DNA from: Maricaulis maris
Lineage (GTDB): Bacteria > Pseudomonadota > Alphaproteobacteria > Caulobacterales > Maricaulaceae
Direction: 5' to 3'
NCBI RefSeq assembly: GCF_036322705.1
Contig: NZ_AP027270.1
Span: forward strand, 1,923,501 to 1,987,500
DNA length: 64,000 nt
In this document: piece by piece, positions 1 through 8,653 of the stretch
Layout: each line of letters begins with the position of its first letter
Position numbering within the stretch: position 1 is the first letter of the stretch
The notes under the pieces: model-generated
Databases searched by the model: none
What the model was told of the DNA's origin: nothing
What the model saw: only the letters and a program-made list of their open reading frames with translations
Position numbers and translations under genes: made by a program

Positions 1-1
1 G

Positions 2-175
2 ATCGCTGGCAGCCCGGTGGCTAATCCCGCCGACCGCACAGGACTGGGACTTGCCAATCTGGGTGAGCGTCTGCGGCTGTTGTGCGGTGAGCGCGCAACG
101 CTTGTAGCGGGCCCCGATGGCGAGACGAGGTACCGGGTCGAGATCTCCATCCCCCGCCAACCCCTGACCGAATAG
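2..175 (+). CDS. Sensor histidine kinase, LytS-like, C-terminal end (partial)
   Basis: The gene is cut by the left edge of the window, so only the last 57 residues are visible. They contain GLGLANLGERL, the G2-box region of the HATPase fold in LytS/YehU-type kinases, followed by a short beta-strand tail ending before TAG at 173-175. The response regulator gene starts 10 nt further on, in the same direction, and carries a LytTR DNA-binding domain, the usual partner of this kinase class. I infer a kinase/regulator operon. The sensor part lies outside the window, so the stimulus cannot be guessed. Confidence 0.75.
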   Translation: MAGSPVANPADRTGLGLANLGERLRLLCGERATLVAGPDGETRYRVEISIPRQPLTE

Positions 176-185
176 CGACGACGTC

Positions 186-974
186 ATGCTCAAAGTCCTG
201 CTTGTCGATGATGAACCCCTGGCGCTGGCAAACCTGCAACGCATCGTCGAGGGTTTCGAGGATGTCGAGGTCATCGGCAGCACCGGCTCCAGCACAACGG
301 CGCTGCACATCGCCAAGCGGCAGCGCCCGGATGTGATCCTGGTCGACATCGAAATGCCCGGCATGAACGGCGTCAATTTTGCCCGCGAGATCAAGGCACG
401 GATCCCCGTGCAGATCATTTTCGTGACCGCCTACAATCAATACGCCGTCGACGCCTTCGATGCCGTGGCTCTGGACTATGTCCTGAAACCGGTGGATCCG
501 GAGCGACTGGCCGCGTCGCTCGACCGGGCCTGGACACAAGCGCTGGTCGGCCCGATCCTCGAGGCCATCGACCAGCGCGCCGCGACCCTGAAGGGTCCGC
601 TGACTGACCGCCCTGAACCTGAGGCCGAGACGGTTTACTGGGCCCCCACCGACGGTGGGCTGGTACGGATCCTCCACGAGGATATCGACCATATCGAGGC
701 GTGCCGCGACTATGCCTACATCCATACCCGGTCGAAGAAATACATGGTCCGCGAGACCATGACCGCACTGGAGGGCAGCTTTGCCGGATCGGCGCTGCGC
801 CGCATTCACCGCTCGCACATCGTCAATCTCAACCGCATCCAGGCCATCCAGAGCACTGCCGGCCGGCGCGTCGTCCTGTCCTGTGGCACCGCCCTGCCCG
901 TCGGCCGCAAATACTACGATCAGCTCCGCGCCGGGCTGGCGCCGACACCGTCCACAGCCACGCCCAGCCAATAG
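186..974 (+). CDS. LytTR-family response regulator
   Basis: This is a 262-residue cytoplasmic transcription factor. Residues 1-120 form a receiver domain: acidic DD at 8-9, phospho-acceptor Asp54 in VDIEMPG, Thr81 and Lys101 in the KP motif. Residues about 155-255 form a LytTR DNA-binding domain, recognisable from YIHTRSKKYMVRETM and the HRSHIVNLNRI segment. The preceding partial kinase gene ends 10 nt upstream and is its likely phosphodonor. LytTR proteins usually bind paired direct repeats near -35 boxes; no target can be assigned here. A terminator lies beyond the gene at 1032-1059, but its T-run favours the opposite strand. Confidence 0.93.
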   Translation: MLKVLLVDDEPLALANLQRIVEGFEDVEVIGSTGSSTTALHIAKRQRPDVILVDIEMPGMNGVNFAREIKARIPVQIIFVTAYNQYAVDAFDAVALDYVLKPVDPERLAASLDRAWTQALVGPILEAIDQRAATLKGPLTDRPEPEAETVYWAPTDGGLVRILHEDIDHIEACRDYAYIHTRSKKYMVRETMTALEGSFAGSALRRIHRSHIVNLNRIQAIQSTAGRRVVLSCGTALPVGRKYYDQLRAGLAPTPSTATPSQ

Positions 975-1031
975 CCGCTCCGGCTGCGCCAACATCCGGC
1001 CACCACTCGGTTCGGCACCACCAGACACAAA

Positions 1032-1059
1032 AAAGGCGGGTCCGTTGGGACCCGCCTTT
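1032..1059 (-). terminator. Intrinsic terminator of the TonB-dependent receptor gene
   Basis: A perfect 12-bp stem (AAAGGCGGGTCC with GGACCCGCCTTT) closes a GTTG loop. Read on the minus strand it is followed by a run of T residues, so it ends the receptor transcript about 35 nt after its stop codon. On the plus strand the stem ends in TTTCCT, which could give weaker termination of the regulator gene. Confidence 0.85.
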
Positions 1060-1093
1060 CCTCTGCTTGCTCTCGGGCAGGCATGTCGTCAGA

Positions 1094-4054
1094 TCAGAAA
1101 TCCCACGACAGACCCAGGCGCACGCTGCGCGGCGACTGGTAGCCGATCGGCTCGCCATAGGTATTCGTGGTCGTACCGCGGCTGTTCACATATTGCGCCG
1201 GCACGTTGAGACCATCCTCGCCGACCTCGTCAACGTCCGTCACGCCGGAATTGTCAAAGACGTTGAAGATATCCACCCGGAAGGTGGGCTCACCGCCGAA
1301 CGGAAGATGCGTCGGGCGATACACGAAGTTCATGTCGAGATTGTACGTCCAGTCCGACTCCAGCTGGGAGCCACGGGGCGTCAGTGTCGAGTTGCAATAC
1401 CAGGACGCCGCTCCGTACTGCTGGGCGAAGTTGTCAGTCGGGTGGTAACCGATACAGCCGAAGCTGCGCGGCGACGTCGCCTGGAAGCTGGCCCCGACTG
1501 TGAACACGTCGTTGACCTCGAAATAGCCCCAGAGCTTGAGCTTGTGAGCCCGGTGGTTCGGCAGTTGACCATCGGTCCCGTCGGTCAGGCCCGGCGTATC
1601 ATAGTCGATCGTGATCCCGGCATCATCCTGACCATTGTCCGACTTCACAGGGCCCTCGTAATTGCCCTCGGAGTTGGAGATCGTCCAAGAACCGTTCAGT
1701 GCCCAGCGGTCCGCGAACGCCCGCGAGAACGTCAGCTCGAGCGCCTCATAGGTGTTGGTCGGGGTCGGATAGCCGAGATCGTCCGGAGATAGCTCGGCCC
1801 ACTGGCCGCCGCCCGGCAGGTCCGGCAGATAGACCCGCATCGTCTCGCCCGGATTGGTCAGCACGTATTGGTGGAAACCGGTCCAGATCGCATCACAGCC
1901 GACAATCGCATTGTCGTTGCAATAAGCCAGGACGGCCGCATCAATTGCTCCATCCTCGATAGTCGTGACGAGCTCACGATGGGTATAGCTCAGGCCGAAG
2001 TCCCAGAGGTCATTCATCATCCAGCGGGCGCCGAGAATGAACTCATCCTTGAACATCGGATCGAGATTGGCATCGGTGACTTCGCGGGGGTCATTCAGCT
2101 GACCGTCGGCGAAGACAGAGTTCGCGAACGGCGTCGCCGCGAGACCGGTCGGACGGAAATCCGCACCGATTCCGGTGAAGGTGTACCAGTCCGAGGTATA
2201 GGACTCGCGGCCGGCCTGGCGGATATTGGTATTCGTCGCCACCGGCAGGAAGTAGCGCCCCCAGAAGCCAAAGAGCTCGAGACTGCCATCCGCAAACACA
2301 TCATAGCTCGCACCGATACGCGGCGCGATCTGGTTGCTGAGCTCGACGAAGGTGTCGCCATCCAGATTGCGGTTGTCGAAGGTCTCATTGCGGATACCCA
2401 GGTTCAGCGTGAACTGGTCAGTGACCTGCCATGAGTCCTGGATGTAGAACGCGGTCTGTGTGGTCTCGAACGAACCGACATTGTTGTAGTTGATGAGACG
2501 AACGCAATCCTCGCCGGCAGGGCCACCCTGCGACTCACACACCGCCGAGCGGTAGTAGAGATAGTAGTTGCCGTCGCCGGTATAGACGCTCTCCTCGTCT
2601 GCCCGCAGCTCCTCGCGGTCCATGCCGAAGCGGATATTGTGTTCGCCATAGAAGTTCGCGAACACGTCCACATCTGCCCGGAACAGTTCACGGCGGTCTT
2701 CACCGCGCACCACGCTGAGGTTCGAATAATTGGTCAGGAAGGTCCCGTTGCGCAGATCCCGGATCGCCGTCACATTCGACGTGCTGGGTACGGTCGACTG
2801 GTTGAAGGTCTGCGTCCCGTAGGTCACCGACAGGGTCATCCAGTCAGTCAGGGCGCCGGTGTAGTTACCAATATAGACGTCGCCACCGGCCATATAGTCG
2901 GTTACGCCACTGTCCGAGGCGAAGGTGTAGTCATTGTCGGTGACGGTCACCAGATTGGTCTGGCGCGTGGTGGTCCGGCTGTCAGAGAAAGCCGTGAACT
3001 CCAGCGTATGCCCTTCGAAGAGGTTGGCATCCAGCTTGACGCCCCAGAACGGGTCATCGCTGCGGTCGATGGTCTGGGTGCCGCCTTCGCTGACATTGAT
3101 GGATTCCCGGAAGCGCGGCGCGTAGAGCGTGTAGGCAAACAGCCGGTCAGGAATGACCGGACCGCTGGCCCAGACACTCATGTCCGTTGAGGTGCCCTGG
3201 TCGAAACGGTTCGCGGCGTAGACGGTGTCCGGCGCATCGGAGCGGAGCTCATCCGGCGAATAGTAGGCATTGAAGCCCCAATGGAAGTCATTGGTGCCCG
3301 ACCGCGTCACCGCATTGGTGACGCCGCCGGTCGCCCGGCCAAACTCGGCCTGGAAGCCGCCCGTTTTCACTTCGACCTGCTGATAGAACTCGAACGGGAC
3401 CGTCGAGGCGCCCGTGAAGTTGCGGAAATCGGAGATGTTCATGCCATTGATGTAGAACGCGTTCTCGCCCGCTGAGGAGCCAGAGATCGAGGCCCCGCCA
3501 AAGTCGCTGTCGGCTTCGACCGTTCCCGGCGCGAGCAGCGTCAGCGAGTCGAGGCTGCGACCGACCGGGATTTGCGCGAACACTTCAGCGACGTCGAGCG
3601 TGATACCCGTCTCAGCGACCTGGAAAGTATTCGCCTGCACCGCGGTGCCGGTCACGGTGATCACATCGGCCGAAGACGAACCGCGGGTCATCTGGAACCC
3701 GTACTGCGTGGTGCCACCGACATTGACCTGCACCATGCCATTGGTGATCGGCTGATATCCGTCGCGGCGGATGGTGATGGAGTATTCGCCGACCGGCAGG
3801 CGACCGACGAAGAAGCCGCCATCCGCGCCAGAGGACACGGACCGGGTGGTCCCGCGCGCCGTATTGACCATGGTGATCGTGGCGCCCGCGATGGGTTGGC
3901 CGGATTCATCCGTGATCTGGCCATTGGCGGCGCCGGTTGTGTAGGACTGGGCCTGGGCGGCCGGTGCGAGCACCGCTCCGACGCCGACGGCACCGGCAAA
4001 AGCCAGGCCGACGCACGCGGTCGATGCCAACAAAGTATGACGAACAGATTTCAT
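1094..4054 (-). CDS. TonB-dependent outer-membrane receptor, Oar-like
   Basis: The product has 986 residues. The start MKSVRHTLL was chosen because AAGGGGA lies just upstream and a signal peptide follows (residues 1-36, ending AAPAAQAQ). Residues about 42-115 are a carboxypeptidase-regulatory-like domain (GQITDESGQPIAGATITM), then a plug domain (about 140-240, with the INGMNISD and TGGFQAEFGRATGG motifs) and a long beta-barrel ending in SWDF with a terminal Phe, as in outer-membrane proteins. The regulatory-like domain followed by plug and barrel is the Oar/CirA-like architecture used for large or oligomeric ligands. The substrate is unknown. A 665-bp gene-free region lies upstream. Longer upstream reading frames are not supported by a start site. 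Confidence 0.93.
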   Translation of the reverse strand: MKSVRHTLLASTACVGLAFAGAVGVGAVLAPAAQAQSYTTGAANGQITDESGQPIAGATITMVNTARGTTRSVSSGADGGFFVGRLPVGEYSITIRRDGYQPITNGMVQVNVGGTTQYGFQMTRGSSSADVITVTGTAVQANTFQVAETGITLDVAEVFAQIPVGRSLDSLTLLAPGTVEADSDFGGASISGSSAGENAFYINGMNISDFRNFTGASTVPFEFYQQVEVKTGGFQAEFGRATGGVTNAVTRSGTNDFHWGFNAYYSPDELRSDAPDTVYAANRFDQGTSTDMSVWASGPVIPDRLFAYTLYAPRFRESINVSEGGTQTIDRSDDPFWGVKLDANLFEGHTLEFTAFSDSRTTTRQTNLVTVTDNDYTFASDSGVTDYMAGGDVYIGNYTGALTDWMTLSVTYGTQTFNQSTVPSTSNVTAIRDLRNGTFLTNYSNLSVVRGEDRRELFRADVDVFANFYGEHNIRFGMDREELRADEESVYTGDGNYYLYYRSAVCESQGGPAGEDCVRLINYNNVGSFETTQTAFYIQDSWQVTDQFTLNLGIRNETFDNRNLDGDTFVELSNQIAPRIGASYDVFADGSLELFGFWGRYFLPVATNTNIRQAGRESYTSDWYTFTGIGADFRPTGLAATPFANSVFADGQLNDPREVTDANLDPMFKDEFILGARWMMNDLWDFGLSYTHRELVTTIEDGAIDAAVLAYCNDNAIVGCDAIWTGFHQYVLTNPGETMRVYLPDLPGGGQWAELSPDDLGYPTPTNTYEALELTFSRAFADRWALNGSWTISNSEGNYEGPVKSDNGQDDAGITIDYDTPGLTDGTDGQLPNHRAHKLKLWGYFEVNDVFTVGASFQATSPRSFGCIGYHPTDNFAQQYGAASWYCNSTLTPRGSQLESDWTYNLDMNFVYRPTHLPFGGEPTFRVDIFNVFDNSGVTDVDEVGEDGLNVPAQYVNSRGTTTNTYGEPIGYQSPRSVRLGLSWDF

Positions 4055-4721
4055 GGTAGTCCCCTTGTTAGACGCATAAATTCGGGGACCCGGGCCTGAC
4101 ACGTGGCCCGAAGGTCGGCCGCAGCCGCCTCGGTGGACCGTGCTGCCCCCCTCTCCCCGAACCGTTCTCTCGGCGTTCGAAGACCCGGAACGGAATGGAG
4201 GTCCTAGGGGCGCGGGATGACCGGGGCCACGCGCCTTGCAATCAGACCATCCCGATTTGCGATGAAGCGTCGGCGGTCGCGACGAATGATCGCTGGACGA
4301 GACGAAATGAGAGGTCGTCTTGCTGCGCCGGTCGTTGAACGCCCGGCCACGGCTCCGATGCCTGCGCCTCGCGACACACGCTTCAGACCGGGCTCTGTGG
4401 GACGGTTCAGGAAACAAGCTGCCAGCCAAGCCTGGCCGGGCGGCCCCTCGTCTGTGGCGAAACCGGAACGCAAACAGCGCCGCGGCCCCACTCCGACTGC
4501 GAGGCGTCTCAAAAGGCGGACCGAGTGAGAACAGTCCGCCTAATGAGACTCGCCTCGCGGTGAGCACTCGGAGGGTGCGATGGGCACGCGGCCCAACGCC
4601 CCCTCTTGCTAGGGGCGGATTTTCCAGCAGCCAATAACTGTTCGACCGATGCCGCAGACTTCACGACGAAGGCCTGTCGCCCGCGACCAACGGCGACATT
4701 CAGGCGAACGGGCAGGCGCGC
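4055..4721. other. Gene-free leader region upstream of the TonB-dependent receptor
   Basis: These 667 bases carry reading frames of about 100 codons on both strands, but none has a recognisable protein, a ribosome-binding site or a plausible start. The receptor promoter must lie here. The region contains the terminator of the LuxR-type gene (4499-4558) and a second hairpin at 4597-4617 (CGCCCCCT/AGGGGCG) followed by GATTTT on the plus strand, with no plus-strand gene to serve. I see no cobalamin or other riboswitch consensus. Confidence 0.6.
4499..4558 (-). terminator. Nested hairpin with intrinsic terminator for the LuxR-type gene
   Basis: The inner stem AGGCGGAC/GTCCGCCT (4514-4521 with 4534-4541) is followed by TTTT on the minus strand, which is a standard terminator. 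It sits inside an outer stem made of GCGAGGCG/CGCCTCGC and TCTCA/TGAGA, so the whole structure spans 60 nt. It lies 164 nt past the stop codon of the minus-strand regulator gene. Confidence 0.65.
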
Positions 4722-5249
4722 TCAGCCCGCGGCAGGCTGTGACGCTCCGGCGTGCGGGGGCAGAAGGTCTTCGAGGAAGAAGGCCGATAATTCGCTGCGG
4801 CCGGACAGGTCGGCCTTGGCGTAGACCGACCGGGCCTGCTCACGGGCAGTGCGCTCGCTGGTGCCGCGGACCTCGGCAATCTCCTTGTGACTGAGCCCCT
4901 TGAGCAGGAGAAAGCCGATCTCGGCCTCGGCCTGGGTAAAGCGCCAGTCATCGAACTGGCTGCGAATGGCGGCGCTCAATCCCTGAAGCAGGGATTGATG
5001 CTCGCGGCGCCAGCGTTCGGCATCGTCACGCGCGCGGGCCAGATCGGTGGAGACGCGACCAAAGCGCCGAAGCATGGTCACCATGCCGGTCAAAGCCGCG
5101 ATCAGCACACTGCCTTCCAGAGCGATGTGGAGCGCTCCGACACCGTCCCGGCTGTCCAACAACAGATCGAGTCCGATCAGGACCGCGATCAGTCCGAAGA
5201 TCGCGGCGGACACGATGCGGGCCAGTTTCTGTCCTGCCTCATCTGACAT
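4722..5249 (-). CDS. Membrane-anchored LuxR-type transcriptional regulator
   Basis: The 175-residue product starts at MSDEAGQKL, preceded by AGGAGA at good spacing; an upstream ATG lacks such a site. Two hydrophobic segments (about 11-32 and 43-60) are followed by a charged helical linker (65-95) and a C-terminal LuxR/FixJ helix-turn-helix (about 103-165: FTQAEAEIGFLLLKGLSHKEIAE). There is no receiver, PAS or autoinducer-binding domain, so the membrane part is the only candidate sensor. The gene is divergent from a cytochrome b gene, with 105 bp between them; control of that gene is a natural guess but unproven. Confidence 0.85.
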   Translation of the reverse strand: MSDEAGQKLARIVSAAIFGLIAVLIGLDLLLDSRDGVGALHIALEGSVLIAALTGMVTMLRRFGRVSTDLARARDDAERWRREHQSLLQGLSAAIRSQFDDWRFTQAEAEIGFLLLKGLSHKEIAEVRGTSERTAREQARSVYAKADLSGRSELSAFFLEDLLPPHAGASQPAAG

Positions 5250-5354
5250 CAAAGCGTCTCCTGTCGTGGATTTCACCGGACCTGTCGTTTGACGCATGGC
5301 GCCTGCGCCGCGTTTGGCCGATCAGATCGATCACAGATTTCACGAGGTTCAACT

Positions 5355-6059
5355 ATGAACGCCACGCCAAAACAAGCAGAAACCGTCCGCGTCTGGGATC
5401 CGATCGTGCGCATCGGGCACTGGGTGATCGTGATCGGCTTTTTCACCGCCTATTTCAGTGGTGACGAGTTGCCCGGCATCCATACCTGGGCCGGCTATGT
5501 CGTCGCCGGAACGGTTCTGGTGCGCGTGATCTGGGGCCTGGTGGGCACCCGGCATGCCCGCTTCGCCTCCTTTGTCACCGGACCGCGCGGTTTCATTCGC
5601 TACATGAAGGGCCTGTTCGCAAAGAAGGCCGACCGTCACCTCGGGCACAACCCGGCCGGCGCCGCGATGATCATCGCACTGCTGATCGCGCTGACCGGAA
5701 CCACCGTGTCGGGGATGGCCCTCCTTGCCGCTGAGGACGGCCGCGGCCCGCTGGCCGGCGTCATCGCCTCGCAGGACAGCGGCGCCACCGTGCAACCGGG
5801 TGTCCCGGGCGGAGGCGAGGCCTATGGCGACCGCGATGAGCGTCGTGGAGGCCGCTATGAAGAGGATGATGATGAGGGGCATGAAGGCGGCCATGAAGGT
5901 GGTTCAGGCGAGACGCTGGAGACCATCCACTCGGCCTTCACCTATCTCACGCTCGCCCTCGTCGCCCTGCACATTCTCGGCGTCATCGCATCGAGCCTGA
6001 TCCATCGCGAGAATCTGGTTCGCGCCATGGTCACCGGTCGCAAGCGCAAGTCCGACTGA
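5355..6059 (+). CDS. Cytochrome b561/hydrogenase-type cytochrome b with acidic loop
   Basis: This is a 234-residue membrane electron carrier. The start MNATPKQAET is preceded by GAGG. The core VWDPIVRIGHW with four hydrophobic segments and His22, His43, His192 and His206 fits the di-haem cytochrome b fold of Ni/Fe-hydrogenase and b561-type proteins. Between the third and fourth segments, residues about 150-186 form an unusual Gly/Asp/Glu/His-rich loop (RYEEDDDEGHEGGHEGG), possibly metal-binding. Many homologues are known to have such acidic loops, but the function is not established. No dedicated redox partner is encoded next to it. Confidence 0.88.
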   Translation: MNATPKQAETVRVWDPIVRIGHWVIVIGFFTAYFSGDELPGIHTWAGYVVAGTVLVRVIWGLVGTRHARFASFVTGPRGFIRYMKGLFAKKADRHLGHNPAGAAMIIALLIALTGTTVSGMALLAAEDGRGPLAGVIASQDSGATVQPGVPGGGEAYGDRDERRGGRYEEDDDEGHEGGHEGGSGETLETIHSAFTYLTLALVALHILGVIASSLIHRENLVRAMVTGRKRKSD

Positions 6060-6086
6060 CGACCCGCGTTTCGGCAGGGTGACGAA

Positions 6087-6118
6087 CCGCCTCCTCCGGC
6101 CCGCGCCGGAGGAGGCGG
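6087..6118. terminator. Bidirectional hairpin between convergent genes
   Basis: A perfect 14-bp stem (CCGCCTCCTCCGGC with its complement) has a 4-nt loop and lies between the stop codons of the converging cytochrome b and acyl-CoA dehydrogenase genes. T-runs are poor on both sides, so it may terminate weakly or just protect mRNA ends. Confidence 0.6.
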
Positions 6119-6132
6119 ATTGTCGGAAGCGC

Positions 6133-7890
6133 CTACAGCCCGAAGCCGACCTCGTCGATCATGTCGGCGCCCATGGTGATGTCGTCGACGCGCGAATGAG
6201 CCAGCGTCATCACGGCCTCGGCGTAGAAATTGGCCAGCGCGATCCGCTGTGCCGCAAAGGCCGGATCGCCGACATTTTCCTTCTGGCGGCGACGGGCCGC
6301 GACGGCCCCGACGCAAAGCAGCCAGCCGCCAACCGTTTCACCGGCCAGGGTCAGGAAGGGCGTGGCCCCGGCGAGGCGGTCGGCCATCTCGGCTTCGGCC
6401 AGCCAGTCGGCGGCCTCCTGCAGCGCTTCCAGACTGTCGCGCAGACGCTCGCCGAGCGGCGGCAGGTCCGGATGCGAGGAGGTCAGGCAGCTTTCGATGG
6501 TCTGGTCGATATCGGCATAGAGCTCGTCAAACGCCGCGCCGCCGGCCATTGACAGCTTGCGGCCGACCAGGTCGATGGCCTGGATCGCATTGGTGCCTTC
6601 ATAGATCGGCGTGATACGGGCATCGCGGAGATGCTGGGCGGCACCGGTTTCCTCGATATAGCCCATGCCGCCATGGACCTGGATGCCGGCCGAAGCGACT
6701 TCGACGCCGATATCGGTCGACCAGGCCTTGGCGATCGGGGTGAGGAGTTCCTCACGGCGCTTGGCGGCGGCGCTTTCCTCGGCATCGTCGGAATAATGGG
6801 CAAGGTCGGCGGCCACGGCACAGGACACACAGATCGCGCGAGAAGCGGCGATCTTGGCTTTCATCAGTGACAGGGTCCGCTTGATATCCGGGTGATGGAT
6901 GATCGCGTGCGGACCGGGACCCTCAGCGCCGATCGCCTTGCCCTGCTTGCGGTCCATCGCATAGGCCAGGGCCTGCTGATAGGCCCGCTCGGCGATGCCG
7001 ACACCCTGCACACCGACATTCAGGCGGGCCGAGTTCATCATCGTGAACATGCAGCGCATGCCGGCGTTTTCCTCGCCGATCAGCCAGCCGGTCGCGCCGG
7101 CATATTCCATCGTGCAGGTCGGCGAGCCGTGAATGCCCAGCTTGTGCTCGAGCCCGATCGCCTTGAGCGAATTGGCCGAGCCGTCGGGCAGGATTTTCGG
7201 AACCAGGAAGAGCGAGATGCCCTTGGTTCCCTCCGGCGAACCGGGCGTGCGGGCGAGGACCAGGTGCACGATATTCTCGGCACAGTCATGATCGCCCCAG
7301 GTGATGTAGATCTTCTGGCCGGAGACCGCCCAGCTGCCATCGGCATTCGGCTCGGCCTTCGAGCGCAGCGCGCCGACATCGGAGCCGGCCGACGGCTCGG
7401 TCAGATTCATCGTGCCCGACCATTCGCCGGTGATCAGCTTGGGCAGATACAGGGCCTTCTGCTCGTCCGTGCCGTGCTCGATCAGCGCCTCGATGGCGCC
7501 ATAGGTCAGCATCGGGCCGAGACCGAAGGCGAGATTGGCACCCTGGATCATTTCCAGCACCGCCACACCGAGCGCCCGCGGCAGGCCCATCCCTCCGACA
7601 TCGCTGGGGAATTGCAGGCCCTGCCAGCCACCTTCGACGAATTGGGCATAGGCTTGCGGAAAGCCGGTCGGCGTGGTCACCGCATCATTGGCCAGCTTGC
7701 AATGTTCGGCATCGCCAACCTTGTTGAGCGGCGCAAGCACGCCCTCGGCGAGCTTGGCGGCTTCCTCAAGAATGGCCCCGGTCAGGTCGGACGAGAAATC
7801 GGGAAAGGCACCAGTGGCCTTCAGCCCTTCGACGGCCGCCACTTCTTCCAGCGTGAAACGCATCTCGTCGACGGGCGCGCGATAGGACAT
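6133..7890 (-). CDS. Acyl-CoA dehydrogenase with C-terminal extension
   Basis: The product has 585 residues, the length of the FadE-like subfamily with an additional C-terminal domain. The start MSYRAPVDEM was chosen for the AGGAGG just upstream; the open frame continues 233 codons further back without a start site. The sequence shows MNLTEPSAGSDVG and YITWGDHD of the flavin-binding core, the CoA-side segment, and YEGTNAIQAIDL with catalytic-base Glu431. It would oxidise acyl-CoA to trans-2-enoyl-CoA in fatty-acid degradation and pass electrons to ETF. It stands alone; no other beta-oxidation genes are adjacent. Chain-length preference cannot be read from the sequence. Confidence 0.95.
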   Translation of the reverse strand: MSYRAPVDEMRFTLEEVAAVEGLKATGAFPDFSSDLTGAILEEAAKLAEGVLAPLNKVGDAEHCKLANDAVTTPTGFPQAYAQFVEGGWQGLQFPSDVGGMGLPRALGVAVLEMIQGANLAFGLGPMLTYGAIEALIEHGTDEQKALYLPKLITGEWSGTMNLTEPSAGSDVGALRSKAEPNADGSWAVSGQKIYITWGDHDCAENIVHLVLARTPGSPEGTKGISLFLVPKILPDGSANSLKAIGLEHKLGIHGSPTCTMEYAGATGWLIGEENAGMRCMFTMMNSARLNVGVQGVGIAERAYQQALAYAMDRKQGKAIGAEGPGPHAIIHHPDIKRTLSLMKAKIAASRAICVSCAVAADLAHYSDDAEESAAAKRREELLTPIAKAWSTDIGVEVASAGIQVHGGMGYIEETGAAQHLRDARITPIYEGTNAIQAIDLVGRKLSMAGGAAFDELYADIDQTIESCLTSSHPDLPPLGERLRDSLEALQEAADWLAEAEMADRLAGATPFLTLAGETVGGWLLCVGAVAARRRQKENVGDPAFAAQRIALANFYAEAVMTLAHSRVDDITMGADMIDEVGFGL

Positions 7891-8043
7891 GACCAACCTC
7901 CTGCTTGTTTGCCTGACTGGCATTTCATGTGTCGGCGAACATAGCCTCAACGCCGTGTGAAGCGAATCCGGAAACAGTGTTTTCTCCATCGCGACGAAAG
8001 GTGTGGCTTTATCGCGACGCCGGAACGCCCCATAGTCGACGGC

Positions 8044-8652
8044 ATGATCACACGCACCGCCCTTCTGGCGCTTTCGGCCTGCGCCCTGGCCCTGACCTCC
8101 TGCGCGACCCCGACCACCGACCCCCGACAATTGCCGTCCGGCGACTGGTCGCTCGATGAGGCCCATGCCAGCGTAACCTGGCAGGTCCAGCACATGGGGC
8201 TGAGCTGGTATACCGGCCGCTTCGATACGCTCGACGCCACCCTTACCTTCGATCCTCAACGCCCCGGCGAGTCCGAAGTCACCGCAATCATCGACGCAAT
8301 GTCGATCTCGACCGGCGATCCGGACTTCGACGCCGAGCTGGCCGATGGCTGGTTTCACGCCGACCGGCATCCGCAGATCGTCTTCCAGAGCACCGCGCTG
8401 ACGGTGACCGGAGCCAACACGGGCGAGCTGTCCGGGGAGCTGAGCCTCAATGGCGTGACCGCTCCGGTGACGCTCGACGTGACCTTCAATGGCGGCCTGA
8501 CCAATCTGCTCGAGGGCCGCCCGGCCGTCGGTTTCAGCGCGACCGGGACACTCGATCGCGACACCTTCAATATCGGCAATTTGCCGCACAGCCTTGTCGG
8601 CCCGACCGTGCGTATCCTGATCGAGGCTGAATTCCTGAGAGAGGGAGACTGA
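8044..8652 (+). CDS. YceI-family lipoprotein
   Basis: The 202-residue product begins MITRTALLAL and has a lipoprotein signal with Cys20 in LTSCAT, so it is probably anchored to a membrane on the periplasmic side. The rest is a YceI lipocalin-like barrel (WSLDEAHASVTWQVQHMG at the N-terminus, GDPDFDAELADGWF and FHADRHPQIVF in the middle). YceI proteins bind polyprenoid or other amphiphilic molecules. The cytochrome b561 gene starts 1 nt after its stop, and a second YceI gene follows, so these three are very likely one operon. An upstream in-frame start would add 29 residues and spoil the signal peptide. Confidence 0.92.
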   Translation: MITRTALLALSACALALTSCATPTTDPRQLPSGDWSLDEAHASVTWQVQHMGLSWYTGRFDTLDATLTFDPQRPGESEVTAIIDAMSISTGDPDFDAELADGWFHADRHPQIVFQSTALTVTGANTGELSGELSLNGVTAPVTLDVTFNGGLTNLLEGRPAVGFSATGTLDRDTFNIGNLPHSLVGPTVRILIEAEFLREGD

Positions 8653-8653
8653 G

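Noticed and set aside
21-1028. Long minus-strand open frame over the response regulator gene
   Set aside because: It has no ribosome-binding site, its composition is arginine/glycine-rich, and it is the shadow of the clear LytTR regulator on the plus strand.
701-3190. Several plus-strand open frames over the TonB-dependent receptor
   Set aside because: They mirror the codon structure of the receptor gene and show no known protein features.
4055-4150. Cobalamin riboswitch before the TonB-dependent receptor
   Set aside because: I could not find the conserved B12-box sequence on the minus strand, and the receptor is Oar-like rather than BtuB-like.
4204-4528. Open frames of about 100 codons on both strands before the receptor gene
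   Set aside because: Neither has a ribosome-binding site, both are arginine-rich and of low complexity, and they overlap each other.
7891-8589. N-terminal extension of the acyl-CoA dehydrogenase reading frame
   Set aside because: The extension overlaps the divergent YceI gene, and the AGGAGG site fixes the start at 7890.
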